The notes under the pieces were generated by a model. It ran no database searches. It saw only the letters and a program-made list of their open reading frames with translations, and was not told the DNA's origin. Made by a program: the position numbers and the translations under genes. From NCBI GenBank assembly GCA_964490005.1, contig CAZBBB010000053.1, forward strand, positions 1 through 19,330: a stretch of 19,330 bases of DNA, given 5' to 3'. Within the stretch, counting starts at the first letter, position 1, and each line of letters opens with the position of its first letter. Source of the DNA: CAZBBB01 sp964490005 (GTDB lineage: Bacteria; Planctomycetota; B15-G4). This document shows, in pieces, positions 1 to 7,328 of this stretch.

Positions 1-34
1 CGCCCGCGTCTGCCCGCCCGCGGCGGGGCGCGCG

Positions 35-1663
35 GTGGGCCCGGCCCGCGCGCTGCGGCGAGCGGTCGGCGTCGCGCTGATGCTCGCCGCCGCGGAGGCG
101 ACCGTCGCCGACGTCGCGGCCCAGGCCGGCAGTCACTTCGCTCCGCTCGCGCCGGAGACCGTCGTGCACCAGACGCTCAACTTCGCGCAGCACCAGCCGC
201 GCGTGGCGATCGCGCGCGACGGCGCGCGCCTGGCCGTCGCCTGGGCTTCGGCCGTTCCGCAGACCGATGTCTTCGTGCGCTTCTTCGACGGGGACGGCGC
301 GCCGCTCGGCGGCGAGCTGCTCGTCAACGAGGGCCAGCTCGTCGGCACGCAGGACGAACCGAGCCTGGCGCTCGACGAGCACGGCGCCTGCCTGGTGGCC
401 TACTCCGAGCGCAACGGCTTCGACGGCTTCCAGATGGGCGTGTTCGCGCGGCGCTACGACGCCGCCGGCCGGCCCTCGGGGCCGCCCTTCGTGGTCAACG
501 TCACCTGGCAGCAGTCGCAGTGGGAGCCCTTCGTCGCGGCGCGGCCGGGCGGCGGCTTCGTCGTGGGCTGGACGGGCAGCGACGGCGGCCGCACCTACAT
601 GCGCCTGTTCGACACGTTCGGGGGGCCGCTGACGGGCGAGATCGAAGTCGCGCAGTTCAACACCAAGCAGTTGTGCCCGGTGCCGGCGGTGAGCGCCGAC
701 GGCACGACGCTGTTCGCCTGGATCGACTTCAACGGCAAGTCCGGGCCGGGGCTGGGCACGAGCATCTACGCGCGCGTCTTCGACGCGGCGGGCGCGCCGC
801 TGGGCGGCGAGTTCCCGGTGAACACGACGCTGGCGGGCGAGCAGCGCGAGCCGAAGGCGGCCGCCGACGCCTTCGGGCGCTTCGTCGTGGTCTGGGAGGA
901 CCGCGCGCCGGACGGCGAGTTCATCGACGTGCACGCGCGGCGCTTCGACGCGGGCGGCGCGGCGCTCGGGCCCGAGTGGCGCGTGAACACGACGGCCGCC
1001 GGCGACCAGGTGTACCCGGCGGTCGCAGCCGACTGGGTCGGCAACTTCGTCGTGACCTGGGAGGACCGCTCGGGCGCCGACGCCGACGTGCGGGCCCAGC
1101 GCTACGACGCGGCGGGGCAGCCGCTCGGCGGGGAGTTCGTGGTGCACGCGGCGACGCCCGGCGCGCAGGGCTTTCCGGCGGTCGCGCTGGACGAGGCCGG
1201 CGAGTCCTTCGCGTTCGTGTTCACGACGGAGGGCGCCAACAAGGACGCGGCGCTGAGGCGCTGGCGGCACGCGCCGATCGGGGTGCTCGCGCCGCTGACG
1301 GCGGGCGGCCACGGCGAACTGGCGCTCGACCTGCCCTCGGGCGGCGGGTTGTGGCGCGTGGTGCTGCTGTCCTTCGGCACGCAGCCGGGACTGCCGCTGC
1401 CCGACGGACGGAAACTCGCCCTCGCGTGGGATCCGCTGCTGCAGTTCGTGCTGGCCTCGCCGACGGGCGGCGGCGCGTTCAGCGGGTTCACGGGGCCGAT
1501 CGACGCTTCGGGGCGGGCGCTGGCGGGCGTCGACCTGCCGGCCAACCCGGCGCTGGTCGGGCTCGTGCTGCACGCGGCGGTGGTCACGCTCGACACGGGC
1601 GCGGCCGGGCTCGGCGCGCAGTTGCGGCACGTGACGCGGCCGGTGGCGCTGGCCATCGAGTGA
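35..1663 (+). CDS. Secreted beta-repeat protein with C-terminal module (5' end may lie outside window)
   Basis: This is an exported protein of about 542 residues with no enzyme motif that I recognise. A basic, hydrophobic N-terminus (residues 1-31: RALRR, then VGVALMLAAA, ending near AAQA) looks like a signal peptide. Residues 50-405 hold about six imperfect repeats of 50-58 residues. Each repeat combines a strand of the type PAVAAD..G.FVVVWE with a strand of the type RRFDAAGAPLGGEF.VN (clearest near 246-264, 301-318 and 353-371), so a beta-propeller or stacked beta fold is likely. Residues 410-542 form a separate beta-rich module with PLPDG, DASGRA and LPANPALVGL, which resembles the tails of two other secreted proteins in this window. 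The start used here is a GTG; the frame stays open to base 2, so the true start could lie upstream. The function is unknown; surface binding or display is an inference. Confidence 0.8.
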   Translation: MGPARALRRAVGVALMLAAAEATVADVAAQAGSHFAPLAPETVVHQTLNFAQHQPRVAIARDGARLAVAWASAVPQTDVFVRFFDGDGAPLGGELLVNEGQLVGTQDEPSLALDEHGACLVAYSERNGFDGFQMGVFARRYDAAGRPSGPPFVVNVTWQQSQWEPFVAARPGGGFVVGWTGSDGGRTYMRLFDTFGGPLTGEIEVAQFNTKQLCPVPAVSADGTTLFAWIDFNGKSGPGLGTSIYARVFDAAGAPLGGEFPVNTTLAGEQREPKAAADAFGRFVVVWEDRAPDGEFIDVHARRFDAGGAALGPEWRVNTTAAGDQVYPAVAADWVGNFVVTWEDRSGADADVRAQRYDAAGQPLGGEFVVHAATPGAQGFPAVALDEAGESFAFVFTTEGANKDAALRRWRHAPIGVLAPLTAGGHGELALDLPSGGGLWRVVLLSFGTQPGLPLPDGRKLALAWDPLLQFVLASPTGGGAFSGFTGPIDASGRALAGVDLPANPALVGLVLHAAVVTLDTGAAGLGAQLRHVTRPVALAIE

Positions 1664-1681
1664 GGGCGGGCCCTGCGCGGC

Positions 1682-1698
1682 GCGCGGCGTGACCGCGC
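1682..1698 (+). terminator. GC-rich hairpin after the secreted repeat gene (weak candidate)
   Basis: A 6-bp stem, GCGCGG/CCGCGC, with a 5-nt loop lies 19 bases after the upstream stop codon. There is no T run, so intrinsic termination is doubtful. An 11-bp direct repeat (CGCGCGGCGTG at 1681 and 1696) overlaps it. Confidence 0.22.
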
Positions 1699-1751
1699 GC
1701 GGCGTGCGAGGATAGGGGGGCCGCGGTCGGGCTCGCACGGCGGGAGATTGC

Positions 1752-2987
1752 ATGGCGTCAGGCTTCGCGAAACAGCTGGGGATGGCTGCGGTCGTCGCGT
1801 GCGTTCTCGTGCCGGCCTCGTCGCAGGCGCAGCAGGGCGAGGCCGCGCCGGCGGTCACGGGCGGCGACGTGCGGCCGGACGGCAGCGATCCGGCGGTCGG
1901 GGCGGCGGACGAGCGCGGCAGGGCGCGCGATGCGCGCGCGCTGGCGGCGCGGCGCCTGCTGCACGCGGCGGGTGGCGGCGTGCTGCGGGTCGAGGCGCGC
2001 TTGCGCGACGGCGCGTGGGAGTGCCGGCGCGACGGGCAGTGGCAGCGGCTGCCGGCGGGCCTGGTCGTGGCCGATCGGCTCGAGGCGGACGTCGTGAAGG
2101 AGGCCGCGGCGCGACGGGCGGCGGCGCGGCGCGGAGGGCCGGCGGCGGAGGCCGACGTGGCGGCCTTCATGCTCGACGAGGGCCTGCTGACGGAGGGGAT
2201 GGCGGCGCTCGATGCGCTGCTGGAGCGCGATCCCGGCCAGCGCGACGCCCTGCGGGTGTTGCAGGCGCGCGGGGGACTGTTCGCGTTGCCGGAGGCCGGC
2301 GAGCGCGGGGCGGCCGCGTTCGAACTCGCCGAGCGTTCGCCGGCGGCGTTGCGGGCGCTCTTGGCGGAGCGCGTGTGGGAGGCCTCCGATCGGGACGGCG
2401 TGCGCGCCGAGATCGGTGAGCAACTCGGCCAGCGTGCGGCGGGGCGGCGCGCGCTGGCGGCGCGGGCGCTGCGCTGCCGGCCCCGGGACGCGGCGCCGCT
2501 CACCGAGAGCGAACTGCAGGAGCTGTTGCGGCGCGTCGTCGTGGATCGGGATGCGGCGGTGCGCGCGGAGGCGGCGGCGAGCCTGTCCGCGGTGGGCGAG
2601 CCGGCGCTGGTGTGGCCGGTGGTGCGGGCGCTGACGAGTACGCATCCCGGCGTGCGCTGCCAGGCGGTCGAGGCGCTCGGGGCGATGGGCTACGCAGCGG
2701 CGGTGGCGCCGCTCGAGGAATACGCGGCGGCGCGCAAGCCGTCCGGGGGTGGTTGGGCGGGGCCGCGCGCGAGCGTGTTCTCGGGGCGGCAGCTGGCCTT
2801 CGTCCAGGGATTCGACGTGGAGGTGGCCCAGGGCGCGGCGATCGGCGATCCGGAGAGCGGCGTGCTTCAGGAGGGCGCGACGCTCGACGTGCGCGTACTG
2901 GGCACGTCGAGTTCACCGTGGTCCTTCGCACGCGAGACCGCCGCCATCCGCACCGCCCTCAATCGCCTCACCGGCCAACTGCGGTAG
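1752..2987 (+). CDS. Exported HEAT-repeat protein
   Basis: This is a 411-residue protein. The ATG follows a good Shine-Dalgarno sequence (GGGAG, about 6 nt upstream). Residues 8-27 (LGMAAVVACVLVPASSQAQ) look like a cleavable signal peptide. Residues 50-250 are Ala/Arg-rich and helical (TPR/HEAT-like) without a firm match. Residues about 254-330 hold two or so HEAT-type helical pairs (DRDAAVRAEAAASLSAVGEP, then HPGVRCQAVEALGAMGYAAA). The tail after residue 335 changes character to beta-like (LAFVQGFDVEVAQ, then GVLQEGATLDVRVLG) and reminds me of the tails of secretin-like planctomycete proteins; this is a weak resemblance. HEAT repeats usually bind proteins, and no enzyme motif is visible. The last base of the TAG stop is the first base of a repeat unit, so the original C-terminus could have been changed by that insertion. 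The gene converges on the TIGR03790-like gene. Confidence 0.75.
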   Translation: MASGFAKQLGMAAVVACVLVPASSQAQQGEAAPAVTGGDVRPDGSDPAVGAADERGRARDARALAARRLLHAAGGGVLRVEARLRDGAWECRRDGQWQRLPAGLVVADRLEADVVKEAAARRAAARRGGPAAEADVAAFMLDEGLLTEGMAALDALLERDPGQRDALRVLQARGGLFALPEAGERGAAAFELAERSPAALRALLAERVWEASDRDGVRAEIGEQLGQRAAGRRALAARALRCRPRDAAPLTESELQELLRRVVVDRDAAVRAEAAASLSAVGEPALVWPVVRALTSTHPGVRCQAVEALGAMGYAAAVAPLEEYAAARKPSGGGWAGPRASVFSGRQLAFVQGFDVEVAQGAAIGDPESGVLQEGATLDVRVLGTSSSPWSFARETAAIRTALNRLTGQLR

Positions 2988-3099
2988 GTGTCAGGCACAA
3001 GATCACGCTTTTTCGAATGACCGGTGCCAAGACCGCTGCCGAGTTGGCTTAGGACCTGGCACCCGTACTGCGAAAAACCGTGATCTTGTGCCTGACACC
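2987..3099. repeat. Inverted pair of GGTGTCAGGCACAAG repeat units (113-bp hairpin)
   Basis: Two 48-bp units face each other (2987-3034 and 3052-3099) around a 17-nt centre. The outer 29 bases of the arms match at 28 of 29 positions, and the full arms match at 41 of 48. Each unit starts with GGTGTCAGGCACAAGATCACG, less its last base to the shared core, and ends near GGTGCCA. The element occupies almost the whole gap between two convergent genes: the left arm starts on the last base of one stop codon and the right arm starts 2 nt from the other. It could be a REP/BIME-like element, a bidirectional terminator or both. No transposase lies nearby. A third related unit is at 5979-6023. Confidence 0.85.
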
Positions 3100-3101
3100 A
3101 A

Positions 3102-4979
3102 TCAGGGGAGGGTGAGGGACACGGTGTCGGTGGCGGTGGTGCCATTGGCGGTGAGCGAGACGGAGATGCTCATCGTGTCGGCGGGCCACACACCGGGCGG
3201 GATCATGACCGTGAAGTTGGCCTGCGACAGGGAGCGGTCCACGAGCCAGCCCTCAGCGAGCGGCAGCAGGATCGCATGGACCGGCATGTCGGTGACGCCG
3301 AAGGCCTGCGACGTGATCGTCATCGAGAAACCGGTCACGGACGACAGCAGCCCCCCCTCGGCACCGAAGGAGAAGCGCAGCGTCAAGGGTTCGCTCGGCG
3401 TCGGAGCGAGCGCGTCGGCCTCGACCAAGGCGGAGGCCGACGCGGTCGGGCCGTGCGCGAAGTGCTGCACCGGCGTCCAGGCCGCGTTGCCGGACGGATC
3501 GACGCAGCGCGCCGAGACGAGCGTCAGCGGCCCGCCGGATGCCGGCACCGCGACGGCTTGCAGTCTTCGATCGTCCGGCTGCGCCAACGCGAGCGTACCG
3601 AGCGGCGGCGCGGACCCGGCCAGCAGCGCGTCGCAGCGGAAGACCTCCGTGCCGCCCGGCGCGCCGCCCGCCACCGTCGGCAGTTCGAGTTCGAGGCCCG
3701 CGCCGCCCGCCGCGAGCCACACCCACGGCTGCGGCGCCTGCACGTCCGGTGTCGCGCCCGCGACGTCGATCCGGTACAGCGGGTCGCCGACGTGCAGCGA
3801 CATCCACTTCAGGCCGGGATCGGAGATCATCGCGGTTTCCGCCCACGTGAATCCGTCGATCATGTAGGCCAGCAGGATCTCGGGCCGGTTGTGCCCGTTG
3901 AGGTAGGGCTCGGCGATGACGCCCGCGCCGGCCGTCAGGTTCTCCTGGAACGCCTGCGCCAGGAAGGAATTGCCCGCCGCGTCGCGCAGGCCGGCCGCCG
4001 AGTTGCTGTTCAGGTCGCAGGCGACCGAGCCCGCCAGCCACTCCCAGGCGTGCTGGTACTTGGCGTAGTTGTACCAGCCGCCGTAGAGCAGGGCGTCCGG
4101 CGCCCAGAGCGCGCTCGCCCCGCCGGCGAAGGTCGCGCCCGGCTCGCCGATCTCGGTCTCCCACGGCTCCCACGCGAGCGGAAACCCCGATGCGGCGACG
4201 AAGAACTTGCCGAAGGCCATGCTCTTGTCGCCCTGCTCGTAGGTGCCGTAGCTGAAGGGATAGCCGGCGAGCAGCGTCGCATCGTCGTAGGCGCCGAAGC
4301 GCGTGTCGACGTATCCGACGCCCGTGTACTGCCCGGGTGCCGTGCCGGCGTGCCGCTGCGCGTAGAGCGCGCGATCGACGAGCGCCTTGGCGTGCTCGGC
4401 GCTCCGTCCGTCGAGACGGCACGCCATGTACAGAGGCGTGCCCAGCCAGTCGTGGAGCGCATGGTCGAAGTGACCGATGTCCTCGCCGATGTGCGGCGAG
4501 ACCTCCTTCATCGGGTTGTTGTACTTGGTGGACTTGAAGACCGGCACGGCGGCCGTCCCCAGCGCGAAGGGCGTCTGCAGCGCGTTGTCGACCGAGCGCG
4601 GTCCCCAGCCCGGGACGTCCACCTGGTACGGCACGCCGTAGCAGAACAGCAGCGTGTCGATCGACGTCTCGCCATGCGCGGCGAGGTACGCGAGCAACGG
4701 GTCGCGCAGTTCGGTCAGGAACTGAGCCCACTGCGGGCTCGCGTAGGCGACGCCCGTCGGCGTGAGCGGCAGTCCGAGCACGCGCTGCGCCGGCACGCCG
4801 CGCCGCAGCGCGTAGTACTCGGCGACCTCCACGCTGTCGCCGGTGCCGTCGCCGTCCTCGTCGGGCCAGTTCGTGTTGCAGATGACGAGGACGCGCGCCG
4901 GGTCGTCCCAGGGCGCGAGCTGCGCGCCCCCGGACGAGGCCAGCGCAGCCAGCAGCAGGGCGGAGAGGGCGGGGCGCAT
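3102..4979 (-). CDS. TIGR03790-family-like exported protein
   Basis: This is a 625-residue protein with a signal peptide (MRPALSALLLAALASSGGAQ). Residues 27-70 contain RVLVICNTNWPDEDGDGTGD followed by EVAEYYALRRGVPAQRVLGL, and a later segment reads LLFCYGVPYQVDVPGWGPRS. This combination is what I know as the TIGR03790 family, whose function is not established. The acidic D-E-D-G-D-G-T-G-D stretch could bind calcium. The last 200 residues or so look beta-rich and Ig-like, ending in SLTLP without a recognisable sorting tag. The gene starts 10 bases after the TerC-family stop, so it is probably co-transcribed with terC. No Shine-Dalgarno sequence is visible. The start is supported by the signal peptide. 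Its stop lies 2 nt from a repeat unit. A C7 run at 3351-3357 inside the gene is a possible slippage or assembly weak point. Confidence 0.75.
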   Translation of the reverse strand: MRPALSALLLAALASSGGAQLAPWDDPARVLVICNTNWPDEDGDGTGDSVEVAEYYALRRGVPAQRVLGLPLTPTGVAYASPQWAQFLTELRDPLLAYLAAHGETSIDTLLFCYGVPYQVDVPGWGPRSVDNALQTPFALGTAAVPVFKSTKYNNPMKEVSPHIGEDIGHFDHALHDWLGTPLYMACRLDGRSAEHAKALVDRALYAQRHAGTAPGQYTGVGYVDTRFGAYDDATLLAGYPFSYGTYEQGDKSMAFGKFFVAASGFPLAWEPWETEIGEPGATFAGGASALWAPDALLYGGWYNYAKYQHAWEWLAGSVACDLNSNSAAGLRDAAGNSFLAQAFQENLTAGAGVIAEPYLNGHNRPEILLAYMIDGFTWAETAMISDPGLKWMSLHVGDPLYRIDVAGATPDVQAPQPWVWLAAGGAGLELELPTVAGGAPGGTEVFRCDALLAGSAPPLGTLALAQPDDRRLQAVAVPASGGPLTLVSARCVDPSGNAAWTPVQHFAHGPTASASALVEADALAPTPSEPLTLRFSFGAEGGLLSSVTGFSMTITSQAFGVTDMPVHAILLPLAEGWLVDRSLSQANFTVMIPPGVWPADTMSISVSLTANGTTATDTVSLTLP

Positions 4980-4989
4980 GCGCGGCAGT

Positions 4990-5946
4990 CTAAGGCCTGC
5001 CTCCGTTCGCGCCAGCTCCCGCCGCGCCCGGCCCGGGCGGGCGCAGCAGCGAGGCGGTGACGGCCGTCCCGAGGATGCCCACGATCGTCAGCAGCGAGGC
5101 GTTGATGGGCACGTGGTAGACGTCGACGAGCGTCATCTTGGCGCCGACGAAGACGAGCACGAGCGCCAGCCCGATCTTGAGGTAGTGGAAGCGGTCCATC
5201 ATCCCCGCGAGCACGAAGTACAGCGTGCGCAGGCCGAGGATCGCGAAGATGTTGCTGGTGAAGACGATGAAGGGGTCGAGCGTGATCGCGAACACGGCCG
5301 GGATGGAGTCGACGGCGAAGACCAGGTCGGTCGCCTCGGCGGCGATGAGCGCGAGCAGCAGCGGCGTCGCCAGGCGCCGGCCGTTCTCGACCACCACGAA
5401 GCGGCCGTCGCGGTGCGTCGGCGTCATCGGGACGAAGCGCGCGAACAGGCGCACCAGCGGGTTGCGCTCGGGATGCGGCTCGACGTCGCGCTGCAGCAGC
5501 AGCTTGGCGCCGGTGAGCACCAGGAAGCCGCCGAACACGTACATGATCCAGTGCACCGAGGCGATCAGCGCGGCGCCCGCGAAAATGAACACGCCGCGCA
5601 TCACGAGCGCGCCGAGGATGCCCCAGAAGAGCACGCGGTGCTGGTAGCGGGGTTCGACGCCGAGCGTGCGGAACAGCACGAGGAACACGAACAGGTTGTC
5701 GACCGAGAGGGCCTTCTCGATCACGTAGCCCGTCAGGAACTCCATGCCCTTGACCGGCCCGTAGACGCGCCAGACGACGGCGTTGAAGGCCAGCGCGAGC
5801 GCGATCCAGACGAGCGTCCAGGTCGTCGCCTCGCGCATCGACGGCGCGTGCGCCTTGCGGTTGAACACGCCCAGGTCGAGGGCGAGCGCCGTGAGCACGA
5901 GCACGGCGAAGCCGATCCACGCGGGCGCGGTGCCGACGCTCTCCAT
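4990..5946 (-). CDS. terC: TerC/Alx-family integral membrane protein
   Basis: This is a 318-residue polytopic membrane protein with about eight hydrophobic segments. The family hallmarks are present: EKALSVDNLFVFLVLF near residue 77, FGGFLVLTGAKLL, LIAAEATDLVFAVDSIPAVF near 200-220, then TSNIFAILGLRTLYFVLAG. Acidic residues inside these segments are typical of the family, in which members are linked to tellurite resistance, manganese export and metal loading of exported proteins. The substrate cannot be told from this sequence. Length and motif order match intact family members. The Gly/Pro/Ala-rich C-terminus is unconserved. No yybP-ykoY-like leader is apparent. The 78-base gap upstream holds a repeat unit and a small dyad; a separate promoter or read-through from the MltA gene are both possible. 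The symbol indicates the family and not a proven role. Confidence 0.9.
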   Translation of the reverse strand: MESVGTAPAWIGFAVLVLTALALDLGVFNRKAHAPSMREATTWTLVWIALALAFNAVVWRVYGPVKGMEFLTGYVIEKALSVDNLFVFLVLFRTLGVEPRYQHRVLFWGILGALVMRGVFIFAGAALIASVHWIMYVFGGFLVLTGAKLLLQRDVEPHPERNPLVRLFARFVPMTPTHRDGRFVVVENGRRLATPLLLALIAAEATDLVFAVDSIPAVFAITLDPFIVFTSNIFAILGLRTLYFVLAGMMDRFHYLKIGLALVLVFVGAKMTLVDVYHVPINASLLTIVGILGTAVTASLLRPPGPGAAGAGANGGRP

Positions 5947-5968
5947 GGCGGGCGGGCTCAGCCTGCGG

Positions 5969-5983
5969 CCAGGATCATCCTGG
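5969..5983. repeat. Short dyad between mltA-like and terC-like genes
   Basis: This is an interrupted palindrome, CCAGGAT-C-ATCCTGG, lying 22 bases upstream of the terC-like start. It overlaps the far end of the repeat unit at 5979-6023. It could be an operator or part of the repeat; the sequence alone does not decide. Confidence 0.35.
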
Positions 5984-6023
5984 CACCGCAGCTACGAGAA
6001 ACCGCGCTCTTGTGCCTGACACC
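5979..6023 (-). repeat. Solo GGTGTCAGGCACAAG repeat unit
   Basis: This is a single 45-bp unit, read on the minus strand from 6023. It begins with GGTGTCAGGCACAAG and ends with GGTGCCAGG, and it matches the right arm of the 2987-3099 pair at 37 of 45 positions. It begins 1 nt after the TGA stop of the MltA-like gene and points the same way as that gene, as do both other units relative to their genes. Here it has no inverted partner, so the basic unit is one arm and not the whole hairpin. Confidence 0.8.
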
Positions 6024-6024
6024 T

Positions 6025-7200
6025 TCAGGACTTGATGAAGAGGTAGTAGAGCTGGCCGGGGGACTTGGTGGAGCCGGCGAGGCGTTCGGCGCCGGCGCCG
6101 ATGCCGAGGTAGATGTCGCCGCGGCCCGCGGTGCGGATCGCGCCGCCCGTGTCCTGGTCGAGCATGAACTGCCGGAACTCGCGCCCGCGCTTGGCGCCCG
6201 CCGCGCCGAGCGAGGTGTCGACGAAGGTCACGGCGCCGCGCGGGAACAGCGTCTTGTCGGTGGCGAGGGTGCGGCCGTTGGTGACCTCGACGTTGAGGCT
6301 GCCGCGCGGGTTGCCGCTGATCGGCGTGAAGAACACGTAGCGCGGATTGCGCGCCAGATAGGCCTCGACCTCCTCGGGGTGCTCGGCCGCCCAGGCGCGC
6401 ATCGCGCTCAGGTTCGCCTCGGCCTCGCTCAGCCGCCCGTCCTGGATGAGCGCCTCGCGCACCGAGACGTACTCGTGCCCGTTCTGCGCCGCGTAGCCCA
6501 GCCGGTACATGCTGCGGTCGGGCAGGCGCAGGAAGGCGCTGCCGTTCACCTGAGCGACGTAGGCGTCGAAGGCGTTCTTCAGCCAGGCCAGCTCGAGGTT
6601 CTGCCCCTCGAGCAGCTTGCGGCCGTCGATCTCGCCGCGCTCGGGATACGGCCGCACCCCTGACGCCGTCTGCTGTCCGAGCGTCTGCCCGGCCTCGTCC
6701 TTCACGAGATCGGGCGGCATGGCGTAGAGCGGGTAGGAGTACTCGGCGGTGCGCTCGCGGCTGCCTTCGAAGATCGGCGTGTAGTAGCCGGTGAACAGCA
6801 CGCCGCCGCCGCGCCCGTCCCAGCCGGCGCTCATGTACACGTCGAAGTCCTTGTCGATGCGTCGCGCGAACTCGGCGGCGTCCTTCGACGTCGCGAGCGT
6901 CTCGCGGAAGCGCTCGAGGCTCTCGAGCGCGACCTCGTAGCTGATGCCCTCGACCGGGAAGGCCTTGCGCGCCGAGGGCTTGGCCATCCACTCCAGCGAG
7001 CGGTCGATGGCGGGCAGCAGCTTGTCGCGCCCGTCGAAGTCGACCGACCAGTCGGGCCGCGGGTCACCGGGGCCCAGCTTGATGAGCGCCGGCGCGCCGT
7101 CGGGCAGCGGTCGCCCCCAGTCGGGCTCGAGCGGCGCGCTCGAGCAAGCGTGGAGCAGCAGTGCGGTGAGGGCCAGGACGACGACGCGGGGTGTGCGCAT
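6025..7200 (-). CDS. mltA: MltA-type membrane-bound lytic murein transglycosylase
   Basis: This is a 391-residue lipoprotein-like enzyme predicted to cleave peptidoglycan glycan strands with formation of 1,6-anhydromuramic acid. The N-terminus has a signal sequence ending in LLLHAC, with Cys19 the likely lipidated residue (His at -2 is unusual for a lipobox). The MltA core is clear: FTGYYTPIFEGS near residue 136-147, then YSYPLY, and SMYRLGYAAQNGHEY near 230. The C-terminal 3D domain (about 305-391) includes VFFTPISGNPRGSLNVEVT just before it, DQDTGGAIRTAGRGDIYLG at 348-366 with the acidic residues expected for catalysis, and a closing GQLYYLFIKS. It lies 128 bases downstream of the SPFH gene pair on the same strand, so transcription with them is possible. 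No Shine-Dalgarno sequence is evident; the start is fixed by the signal peptide. The stop is followed after 1 nt by a repeat unit. Confidence 0.92.
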   Translation of the reverse strand: MRTPRVVVLALTALLLHACSSAPLEPDWGRPLPDGAPALIKLGPGDPRPDWSVDFDGRDKLLPAIDRSLEWMAKPSARKAFPVEGISYEVALESLERFRETLATSKDAAEFARRIDKDFDVYMSAGWDGRGGGVLFTGYYTPIFEGSRERTAEYSYPLYAMPPDLVKDEAGQTLGQQTASGVRPYPERGEIDGRKLLEGQNLELAWLKNAFDAYVAQVNGSAFLRLPDRSMYRLGYAAQNGHEYVSVREALIQDGRLSEAEANLSAMRAWAAEHPEEVEAYLARNPRYVFFTPISGNPRGSLNVEVTNGRTLATDKTLFPRGAVTFVDTSLGAAGAKRGREFRQFMLDQDTGGAIRTAGRGDIYLGIGAGAERLAGSTKSPGQLYYLFIKS

Positions 7201-7328
7201 GAACACCCAGCCTATCGACCCGAATTGCCGATTCCAGCGCCCGTCGGGAGGCGCCCGGCGCGCGTCCCGGCCGGCCGACCCGGGTTCGGCGGACCGCGCG
7301 CCGCCCCCGCGCCCCGGCGACGCGGCCC

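Noticed and set aside
2987..3099. CRISPR array or insertion-sequence ends
   Set aside because: The copies are inverted and not regularly spaced, there are no spacers or cas genes, and no transposase frame or target duplication is seen.
2749..3867. Plus-strand frame reading through the repeat element
   Set aside because: It joins the out-of-frame end of the HEAT gene to the antisense of the TIGR03790-like gene; no start signal or domain supports it.
4843..6663. Long plus-strand open frame across the TerC and MltA genes
   Set aside because: It is antisense to two clearly recognised genes, has a repetitive charged composition and no family motif.
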